DNA of 7,551 nt from NCBI GenBank assembly GCA_902766215.1, contig CACXCV010000063.1, positions 1 to 7,551 on the forward strand, read 5' to 3'. The position numbers and the translations under genes were made by a program. The notes under the pieces were generated by a model. It made no database searches, was not told the DNA's origin, and worked only from the letters and a program-made list of their open reading frames with translations. The stretch is from Oscillospiraceae bacterium (GTDB lineage Bacteria > Bacillota > Clostridia > Oscillospirales > Oscillospiraceae). This document shows positions 1 through 5,349 of this stretch, in pieces. How positions within the stretch are numbered: the stretch's first letter is position 1; each line of letters starts with the position of its first letter.

Positions 1-1548
1 AGCTATGACGCATATAGCTTTGTTGCCATCGCCTCCGCGGGTCAGGGTTCGTATACCGACCCGGACACCAGCGAGACGCACGAGGCAGAAAAGTATTACC
101 TGCTTGACGACGCCAACAACATCTGGCTGCTGTGGCTGTATCAGGGCGAGGACGGCAGCTATTACGGCGCATATCAGCCCATATCCACCGACCTGCAGCT
201 CGAGTACCCGGGAGACGAAAACTGGAACATGCTCTGCTCGCTGACCGTGGCGGATGACGGCGAGCTGTTCCTCACCCAGTTTAACGGCACGACTTCTGCG
301 CTCTACTGGCTGCGCTACGATAGCCAGAGCGAAACCTTCCGCTCGGCACGGCTGGGCAGCTTTGGCAACACCACCTTCCCGGTCAGCGTAACCGAGGTCC
401 GCGCGAATCACGCCCGGACCGACGCCGCCAGCGCCTTTGAGCAGGCGAAGGGTCAGTTTAAAACCGTGAAGGCCGCGCCCATCACCCAGGGCAATCCGGC
501 AGCCGGCACGCTGAACAGCGTTGTCCCTGTGCGCGAGGCGGTCTCCCCCGCCGAGCAGCTCCAGGCTGTCAACGGCATCGCCCGCATGACCCTGTCCGCG
601 GATGCGGCCACCGTCAGCGGCATCGCCACCGTGCGCTATAATCCGGAGGAGCTGCAGCTGCGCTCCGTCAGCGGCGCTTCGACGCTGAGCACCTGGTATG
701 AGCTGACGCCGGGCACCATCCTCTTTGCCTATGCCGAGCGCAGCCGTGCAGACGCTGGCGAAGTGCTGGGCACGCTGGAGTTCTCCTTCCTGAAGCAGAA
801 CATCACCTCGCAGGTCGAGGTGCAGACGCAGCAGCAGGACGAGCAGATCTATGCCGACGGCGAGGGTCCGGCGTACACCGTGACGCTGGACAACAAGCAG
901 GCCGACGGTTCCACGCCGTCCAAGCCTGCCAATCCCTCCAAGCCGTCGGACGACCACAGCAAGACCTGTCCCAGCCTCCGCTATGACGACCTGGACACGA
1001 CCCAGTGGTATCACGAATATCTGGACGCCGTGCTCCGCGAGGGCCTGATGAACGGCGCCTCCGCTACCCGCTTTGATCCCCATGGCGTTCTGACCCGCGG
1101 CATGCTGGTCACCATCCTCTGGCGCATGGAGGGCAAGCCTGTGGTCAATTTGGCGCTGCAATATGCCGATGTGGCGCCCGAGGCCTATTACACTGAGGCC
1201 GTCCGCTGGGCCACCGCAGAGGGCATTGTCAACGGCTTCAGCAGCACGGCCTTCGGCCCCAACGACCCCATTACCCGCGAGCAACTGGCGGCCGTTCTGT
1301 TCCGCCTGGCTGCGAAGAAGGGCTGGAATGTGTCCAGCGCCGGCAGCACCCTGCCCGACTTTGCTGATCGGGATCAGATTTCCTCCTGGGCCGGCGAGGC
1401 CATGAGCTGGGCCTATACCCACGGCGTGGTAACCGGTAAGGGCGCCAACCGGCTGGATCCGGCCGGCACCGCCACCCGCGCCGAGGCCGCGGCCATGATT
1501 GTCCGCTTTGGCCAGCTTGCGGCAAGCGGCGACAGCACCAAGCAATAA
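1..1548 (+). CDS. Secreted surface protein with cohesin-like domain and three SLH repeats (C-terminal part)
   Basis: The frame is open from base 1, so this is the last 515 residues of a longer protein whose start and signal peptide lie off the left edge; the first in-frame ATG (base 229) is internal and is not a start. In visible residue numbers, 1-165 is an aromatic-rich stretch with repeating patterns such as IWLLWLYQGEDG and ALYWLRYDS that may be beta-propeller or beta-sandwich. Residues about 189-276 resemble a cohesin/CBM-like sandwich (ATVRYNPEELQLRSVSG, TILFAYAE, VLGTLEFSF). Residues about 300-322 form a PSKPANPSKPSDD linker. Three SLH repeats follow at about 326-376, 386-438 and 451-506, with the conserved motif as TRGM, TREQ and TRAE. 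SLH repeats are known to bind pyruvylated secondary cell-wall polymer, so the protein should be anchored at the cell surface. The ending 9 residues after SLH3 and a terminator 20 bases on show the C-terminus is intact. The enzymatic or adhesive role of the missing N-terminus is unknown; a large surface protease or glycan-active protein is possible. Confidence 0.93.
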   Translation, partial: SYDAYSFVAIASAGQGSYTDPDTSETHEAEKYYLLDDANNIWLLWLYQGEDGSYYGAYQPISTDLQLEYPGDENWNMLCSLTVADDGELFLTQFNGTTSALYWLRYDSQSETFRSARLGSFGNTTFPVSVTEVRANHARTDAASAFEQAKGQFKTVKAAPITQGNPAAGTLNSVVPVREAVSPAEQLQAVNGIARMTLSADAATVSGIATVRYNPEELQLRSVSGASTLSTWYELTPGTILFAYAERSRADAGEVLGTLEFSFLKQNITSQVEVQTQQQDEQIYADGEGPAYTVTLDNKQADGSTPSKPANPSKPSDDHSKTCPSLRYDDLDTTQWYHEYLDAVLREGLMNGASATRFDPHGVLTRGMLVTILWRMEGKPVVNLALQYADVAPEAYYTEAVRWATAEGIVNGFSSTAFGPNDPITREQLAAVLFRLAAKKGWNVSSAGSTLPDFADRDQISSWAGEAMSWAYTHGVVTGKGANRLDPAGTATRAEAAAMIVRFGQLAASGDSTKQ

Positions 1549-1567
1549 CTCCCCTGCACAAAAAACC

Positions 1568-1610
1568 GGCGCTCCCCGCGGGATGATCCCGCAGGGAGCG
1601 CCTTTTCTAT
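1568..1610. terminator. Bidirectional rho-independent terminator between convergent genes
   Basis: A 9-bp perfect stem (GGCGCTCCC at 1568-1576 with GGGAGCGCC at 1594-1602) continues after one C/A mismatch into six more pairs (1578-1583 with 1587-1592), closing on a TGA loop. On the + strand it is followed by TTTTCTATTTCT; on the - strand the opposite flank (1560-1565) reads as a run of six T after GG. It therefore suits both the SLH gene (stop at 1548) and the TSUP operon (stop at 1654). Confidence 0.93.
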
Positions 1611-1614
1611 TTCT

Positions 1615-1629
1615 CCCGGCAGTGCCGGG
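1615..1629. other. Small GC hairpin downstream of the TSUP gene
   Basis: CCCGGC (1615-1620) pairs with GCCGGG (1624-1629) across a 3-base loop; one further A/T pair is possible. It sits in the 3' region of the TSUP transcript between the stop codon and the main terminator and has no T-run on either side, so it is not a terminator by itself. It may protect the mRNA 3' end, or have no role. Confidence 0.4.
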
Positions 1630-1653
1630 CGCAAATTGGGGTCCTGCGCTCCT

Positions 1654-2442
1654 TCATCTCAGCAGCGAGAAGCCCAGCACCACAACCCCCAGCGTCACAA
1701 GGATGACGCCGGTGGCACGGTTGAGCGTCTTGGCGCTGGCACGGTTTGCAATGCACGCCGCCAGTCTGGCAAACGTGAGCGTGAACACCACGCAGAGGCA
1801 AAACGGCAGCCACTCCGGCGCACCGCCAATGGCAAAGTGAGACACAGCGCCGGTCAGCGCCGTGAAGGTCATGATGAACACGCTGGTGCCAACTGCTGTT
1901 TTCAGCTCGTACCCCATCACGCTGGTCAGCAGCAGAAGCATCATCATGCCGCCGCCCGCGCCGACAAAGCCGCAAATAAAGCCCACGATCATGCCGCTGA
2001 TTACCGACTTGACCACTTTGGCCGCGGCCGAGCCGGCCTGCATGTCCTCTTTGGTTGTCATAACCGGCCTGACAATGAACTTGACGCCCAGCAGCAGCGT
2101 CATTACCACCGAAAAGCTGCCCATTGTCGCCGACGGAACCAGGCTGGACACATAGCTTCCGACCACGGTGAACGCCAGCACCGTCAGCATCATGACCAAG
2201 CCGTTTTTAATGTCCAGATTTTTGTTTTTCCCATAGGTATAGGCTGAAACGGCGCTGGCCAGCACGTCCGAGGCCAAGGCAATCCCCACCGCCGCATATG
2301 GCTCCATGCCCAGAAAGGTGACCAGCATCGGCGTGATCACCGCCGCGGCGCTCATCCCCGCAAAGCCGGTGCCCAGGCCGGCGCCCAGGCCGGCAAACAG
2401 ACAGACGATAATGGTAAGCAATACATGCTGCATAATTTTCAT
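1654..2442 (-). CDS. TauE/SafE (TSUP) family membrane transporter
   Basis: A 262-residue, very hydrophobic protein with about eight membrane segments (near residues 5-28, 30-46, 51-70, 82-102, 106-124, 146-172, 182-203, 210-230, 243-261). It has the two-halved pattern of the TSUP family: a glycine-rich first helix with GLGTGFAGMSAAAVITPML (24-40 region) and a second copy, GFVGAGGGMMMLLLLTSVMGY (158-178), each followed by a short helix leading to AVG(I/T). Length is usual for the family. Known members move sulfite, sulfonates, sulfoacetate or other small organic anions; the substrate here cannot be read from sequence. The ATG at 2442 overlaps the TGA of the upstream MarR gene (ATGA), implying translational coupling. 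The only Shine-Dalgarno, AAAGGAG (2450-2444), is 1 base from that ATG but 10 bases from a second ATG at 2433 (Met4), so the mature start may be 2433. Co-transcription with a MarR regulator suggests ligand-induced expression. Confidence 0.92.
   Translation of the reverse strand: MKIMQHVLLTIIVCLFAGLGAGLGTGFAGMSAAAVITPMLVTFLGMEPYAAVGIALASDVLASAVSAYTYGKNKNLDIKNGLVMMLTVLAFTVVGSYVSSLVPSATMGSFSVVMTLLLGVKFIVRPVMTTKEDMQAGSAAAKVVKSVISGMIVGFICGFVGAGGGMMMLLLLTSVMGYELKTAVGTSVFIMTFTALTGAVSHFAIGGAPEWLPFCLCVVFTLTFARLAACIANRASAKTLNRATGVILVTLGVVVLGFSLLR
2365..2400. repeat. Three tandem 12-bp units inside the TSUP gene
   Basis: Units 2365-2376 (GCCGGTGCCCAG), 2377-2388 (GCCGGCGCCCAG) and 2389-2400 (GCCGGCAAACAG) encode, on the - strand, the Gly-Leu-Gly-Ala repeats at residues 15-26 of the transporter's first membrane helix. 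The first two differ by one base. The unit length is a multiple of three, so gain or loss of a unit would keep the frame. Confidence 0.7.
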
Positions 2443-2870
2443 TCTCCTTTGTGCGCGATATTCTTGGCGATTTTTTGGTGCAGGCGTGCAAATTCCGCCT
2501 TTTCCTCCTCGGTAAAGTTGGAAAACAGCTCTTCGCCAAAGGCGGCCTGCTGCGCCCGGCCATAGCGGACCACCGGCCCGGCGACAGCGGTCAGCGACAG
2601 ATGAAGGCTTTTTTTATCCCCCGCGCGGTAAAGGCCGCGCAGCAGCCCCTTCTCCAGCAGGGCATTGACAGCCAGCGATACCTGCGACTTGGGGATTTTT
2701 CTGGCCCTGGCAATCTGCGCCGCCGTGTCATAGCCGGGATTGTTGGCTAAAAACATGACAATGTCCGTCTCCGCGGCCGAGAGGGCGAACTGTGTCATGA
2801 GCCGCTTGCGATATGCCGCATATTCCCGCTCGGCTGCGCGCACAAAGTCCCAGAATTCGTTCATGGTCAA
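2439..2870 (-). CDS. MarR-family transcriptional regulator
   Basis: A protein of about 143 residues with the MarR winged-helix layout. An N-terminal dimerisation helix (NEFWDFVRAAEREYAAYRKR) leads to the wHTH: helix LSAAETDIVMFLANNPG, then DTAAQIARARKIPKSQVSLA with recognition helix KSQVSLAVNALLEKGLL (about residues 61-77), and the wing RAGDKKSLHLSLT. The C-terminal helices FTEEEKAEFARLHQKIAKN close the dimer. Family members are usually dimeric repressors released by small ligands. Start choice: a GTG at 2879 overlaps the Shine-Dalgarno GGAGG (2883-2879) and cannot be used; TTG at 2870 lies 8 bases downstream of it; ATG at 2864 lies 14 bases away. TTG is favoured by spacing, ATG by codon, a difference of two residues. 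The gene leads an operon with the TSUP transporter (ATGA overlap), and its own promoter carries palindromes, so it most likely represses itself and the transporter. Confidence 0.9.
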   Translation of the reverse strand: MTMNEFWDFVRAAEREYAAYRKRLMTQFALSAAETDIVMFLANNPGYDTAAQIARARKIPKSQVSLAVNALLEKGLLRGLYRAGDKKSLHLSLTAVAGPVVRYGRAQQAAFGEELFSNFTEEEKAEFARLHQKIAKNIAHKGE

Positions 2871-2877
2871 GGGCTGC

Positions 2878-2883
2878 ACCTCC
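2878..2883 (-). promoter_or_regulatory. Ribosome binding site of the MarR gene
   Basis: GGAGGT on the - strand is a near-perfect match to the anti-Shine-Dalgarno sequence. Its overlap with the GTG at 2879 rules that codon out and places translation start at TTG 2870 (8-base spacer) or ATG 2864. Confidence 0.75.
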
Positions 2884-2898
2884 GCATCGTTCTATTTT

Positions 2899-2928
2899 GA
2901 ACTATTGTATTATAGTTCTAATCAGAAC
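2899..2928. promoter_or_regulatory. Overlapping palindromes over the marR-type promoter (likely MarR operator)
   Basis: Two perfect inverted repeats share an arm. GAACTAT (2899-2905) pairs with ATAGTTC (2912-2918) across 6 bases, and GTTCT (2915-2919) pairs with AGAAC (2924-2928) across 4 bases. The result is three alternating half-sites GAAC/GTTC/GAAC. The first palindrome covers the -10 box and predicted start of transcription; the second sits in the -35/-10 spacer. MarR dimers typically bind AT-rich palindromes of 16-20 bp in this position, so binding would block RNA polymerase. Assignment to the adjacent MarR protein is inferred from position. Confidence 0.72.
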
Positions 2929-2937
2929 CATTGTCAA
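2909..2937 (-). promoter_or_regulatory. Consensus sigma-A promoter of the MarR-TSUP operon
   Basis: On the - strand, TTGACA (2937-2932) and TATAAT (2914-2909) are separated by exactly 17 bases, a six-out-of-six match in both boxes. Transcription should begin near 2902, giving a leader of about 30 nt before the MarR start. Such a strong promoter combined with palindromes over it fits tight repression with high induced output. Confidence 0.9.
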
Positions 2938-2986
2938 GGCATTTCGCGTTTTCATCCTGCACTGCGCCGGCCCGCAGACAGCAGCA

Positions 2987-3015
2987 GGGAGCGCCTGCAA
3001 AAAGCAGGCGCTCCC
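2987..3015. terminator. 12-bp perfect hairpin after the ABC permease (atypical terminator)
   Basis: GGGAGCGCCTGC (2987-2998) pairs perfectly with GCAGGCGCTCCC (3004-3015) around an A5 loop. It lies 25 bases beyond the permease stop codon (3041), where that - strand operon should end. On the - strand, however, the hairpin is followed by TGCTGCTGTC and the T5 run falls in the loop; the better, though broken, T-run (TTGTTTCCGTTT) is on the + strand, where no gene leads into it. It is probably the operon end, but termination efficiency is uncertain. Confidence 0.6.
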
Positions 3016-3040
3016 TTGTTTCCGTTTATAGATCAGGCCG

Positions 3041-4642
3041 TTACAGCGCGGCAAACACCGCCGGACCCCGCTTGCGAAGCCAGAGGTACAGCCCCGCCGA
3101 CACGGCCAGCGTTGCCGCGGCAAACACGGCAGTATACCCGGCAAAGCCCAGCTTCCACCCGGAAAGCGCGAAAAAGCCGACGCACAGCAGCACGGTGTAA
3201 AGCATCCCGGCAAACAGGGCGATCAGCACGCAGCCGCTCTGCTTGATGGGAGTAATCTCGCTGGTCCAGGCAAGGTTGGGCATCTTCAGGCCCAGCACCA
3301 GCCCCAGCAGCGCCAGCAGCAGCCCACAGGACAGCACCAGCAGCACCGCCGTCAGCAGTTCTGCCGGTGAGAGGGAACACACCGCAGCCAGGCAGAGCAC
3401 GCACAGCAGCGCAGGAATCTCCGTCAGCAGCAGCTGCACCGCCAGCTTGGCCCGCAGCACCTGCCACGGCCGGATCGGCAGCGACTGCACCAGCCACAGG
3501 CTTTTCCCCTCCAGCGACACCGAGGGGGCGGCCATGTCGTTCATCCCGGCGATCATGCACACCGCCGCGCACAGCAGCAGCGGCACCGTGCTGGCCCGCT
3601 CGCCAAAAACTGCATTCAGTGTTTGAACCAGCACGCCGCCCTTCCAGAGCAGCAGCGCGGCGCACACCGGCAGCAGCACCACGCCCAGGCCGCAGTTGAG
3701 CATATAGTTGGGGCTGGAGACAAAGCGGCCCATCTCCCTGGCCAGCAGCGCCGCGCCGGTGCCGCGGCACTTGGCCGCGCGCTCGCGGTAAACCCGGCGC
3801 GCCGTGCGCCCGGTGGAGGTGGCAATCCTCAAAAAGCTGCGGGAAATCAGTGCCCACATCAGCCCAAACAACGCCAGCACGACCGCTGCCACAGCCAGCA
3901 TGGCCAGCCAGTCGCCCGTGCCCACCCGGCCGAACAGATAGACCGGATAAGCCGCGCCCTTGATCTTTGCGCCATATTCCGCCGCGTTGGCAAGCAGGTC
4001 GGTGATCATCGACTGCGCCTTAAAATAGAAGAAATAGTATCCGCCCAGGAACACCAGCGAAATGAGCACGGTGATAAAGCTCTTGTTCTTCAGCTTGAGA
4101 CTGACCTTGGCCACCACCCAGCCCAGGGCGCAGGAGAGCGTCAGCACAAAGATGGAAACCAGAACCAGCAGCAGCAGCGAGCCGACAATGGCCCCCACGC
4201 TGGCCGAACCGACAATCCAGTAGACAATGACCGCCGGCAGCAGAATCACGCCCGAATACATCAGGCCCATGAGGTACACGCTCAGCAGCCGCGAAGCCAT
4301 AATCACGGGCACCGGGATGGGCATGGACAGCAGCAGGTCGTTATCCTTGGCCAGATACAGGCTGGAAAACGTGTTGAACACGCTGCCGAACACGCCCAGC
4401 AGCACCGACAAGCCCCCCAGCAGGGCAAAATACAGCCAGTCCATCCCCACTGCCATCAACGGCCGGCAGATGGCCAGCGACAGATAGGTGAACATGCCGC
4501 CCAGCACGCCGACCATCAGGCCCACAAACAGGACGATATAGGCTGCCGTGGCAGCTTTGGAGCGGGCACGGTTCTTTTTCGCGTCGTAGAAGTAGCTGCG
4601 GAAAATCTCCCCCAGCTGCTTTTTCAGCAATACCTTCAGCAT
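3041..4642 (-). CDS. ABC transporter permease, 12-TM two-halved (putative ABC exporter)
   Basis: A 533-residue integral membrane protein, the membrane partner of the ATPase just upstream. About 12 hydrophobic segments are visible (near residues 31-56, 68-92, 114-144, 147-178, 189-208, 246-267, 315-333, 351-366, 402-423, 428-452, 468-493, 499-521), with a basic cytosolic stretch at 268-305 (RSFLR..GRTARRVYRERAAKCR) dividing two six-helix halves. Each half carries a matching cytosolic motif: LLLSMPIPVPVIMASRLLSV (103-122) and LWLVQSLPIRPWQVLRAKLA (382-401), a sign of internal duplication. Length and layout match the large ABC-2-like permeases of Bacillota (the ABC_tran_2/EcsB-like group). ATG at 4642 overlaps the ATPase stop by 7 bases (ATGCTGA) and has GGAGG (4654-4650) 7 bases upstream. 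An exporter is more likely than an importer because no substrate-binding protein is encoded nearby; the cargo is unknown. Confidence 0.9.
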   Translation of the reverse strand: MLKVLLKKQLGEIFRSYFYDAKKNRARSKAATAAYIVLFVGLMVGVLGGMFTYLSLAICRPLMAVGMDWLYFALLGGLSVLLGVFGSVFNTFSSLYLAKDNDLLLSMPIPVPVIMASRLLSVYLMGLMYSGVILLPAVIVYWIVGSASVGAIVGSLLLLVLVSIFVLTLSCALGWVVAKVSLKLKNKSFITVLISLVFLGGYYFFYFKAQSMITDLLANAAEYGAKIKGAAYPVYLFGRVGTGDWLAMLAVAAVVLALFGLMWALISRSFLRIATSTGRTARRVYRERAAKCRGTGAALLAREMGRFVSSPNYMLNCGLGVVLLPVCAALLLWKGGVLVQTLNAVFGERASTVPLLLCAAVCMIAGMNDMAAPSVSLEGKSLWLVQSLPIRPWQVLRAKLAVQLLLTEIPALLCVLCLAAVCSLSPAELLTAVLLVLSCGLLLALLGLVLGLKMPNLAWTSEITPIKQSGCVLIALFAGMLYTVLLCVGFFALSGWKLGFAGYTAVFAAATLAVSAGLYLWLRKRGPAVFAAL

Positions 4643-5349
4643 GCTTCGTCCTCCAGCTCGAGGAACACTTCCTCCAGCGAATCGTCGCCCTTTACCTCTT
4701 CCATGGTGCCCGAGCGGATCAGCCGGCCGTCCTTGATGATGGCCACCTTGTCGCAGAGCTTTTCAGCCACCTCCAGCACATGGGTGGAGAAGAAGATTGC
4801 CCCGCCCTCGTCGCACAGCTCACGCATCATGCCCTTGAGCAGGTGCGCCGCCTTGGGATCCAGGCCCACAAAGGGTTCGTCCATGATAATCAGCTTGGGC
4901 TGGTGCAGCCAGGCGGCGATGATGGCCAGCTTCTGCTTCATGCCGTGAGAATAGGCGGCGATGGGCTGGGCCAGATCGTCGGTCAGATCGAAGCGGCCGG
5001 CGTATTCGCGGATGCGGACCTGCCGGTCCGCCGCACTCACGCCGAAGATGTCCGCGATGAAATTGAGATATTTGATGCCGGTCATGTAATCATACAGGTC
5101 GGGGTTGTCGGGGATGTAGGCAGTCTCGCGCTTGCAGGCCAGCGGATCGGCCTTCACCGACTTTCCATCGATGAAAATCTCACCGGAGTCAAATTGCAGG
5201 ATGCCCACCACGGAGCGCAGCGTAGTAGTCTTGCCGGCGCCGTTATGGCCGATGAAGCCGTAGATTTCGCCGGGGAGAATGTGCAGGCTCAGGTCATCTA
5301 CTGCCTTTTTATCCGCATAGGTCTTGGTCAGATGTTCAATTTTCAGCAT
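4636..5349 (-). CDS. ABC transporter ATP-binding protein
   Basis: A 237-residue nucleotide-binding domain of usual length. Walker A is GHNGAGKTT (34-42), the signature loop is YSHGMKQKL (133-141, a common SxGM variant of LSGGQ), Walker B is LIIMDEP (153-159), the D-loop is VGLD (161-164) and the switch histidine is H190 in STH. The Q-loop position reads YIPDNPDLYDYMTG, with Asp81 where Gln is usual; acidic residues at this place are common in EcsA-like exporters. The C-terminus (EEVFLELEDEA) is the short acidic tail seen in this group. It powers the adjacent permease from the cytosolic side. ATG 5349 overlaps the stop of the upstream repair gene by 7 bases (ATGCTGA), with AGGAGG (5362-5357) 7 bases upstream, so it is translationally coupled on both sides. 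Confidence 0.97.
   Translation of the reverse strand: MLKIEHLTKTYADKKAVDDLSLHILPGEIYGFIGHNGAGKTTTLRSVVGILQFDSGEIFIDGKSVKADPLACKRETAYIPDNPDLYDYMTGIKYLNFIADIFGVSAADRQVRIREYAGRFDLTDDLAQPIAAYSHGMKQKLAIIAAWLHQPKLIIMDEPFVGLDPKAAHLLKGMMRELCDEGGAIFFSTHVLEVAEKLCDKVAIIKDGRLIRSGTMEEVKGDDSLEEVFLELEDEAC

Noticed and set aside
1..228. Separate small gene in another frame at the left edge (from base 5)
   Set aside because: It is Arg/Thr/Pro-rich and out of frame with the surface protein, whose own frame is open through this stretch.
1636..2247. A 203-codon open frame on the + strand
   Set aside because: It is antisense to the TSUP gene and rich in His, Arg and Gln; the - strand frame has clear membrane helices and family motifs.
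3033..3857. A 274-codon - strand frame within the permease region
   Set aside because: It is an Ala/Gly/Arg-rich frame-shifted reading of the permease, without membrane pattern or family motifs.
4876..4912. Possible degenerate ABC signature and acidic Q-loop as a sign of a dead ATPase
   Set aside because: SHGM signatures and an acidic residue at the Q-loop are common in active EcsA-like ATPases; Walker A, Walker B and the switch His are intact.
3623..4948. A 441-codon open frame on the + strand
   Set aside because: It is antisense to the ABC permease and ATPase, is extremely rich in Gln, His, Arg and Ala, crosses two convincing - strand genes and has no recognisable domain. It is a GC-driven shadow.
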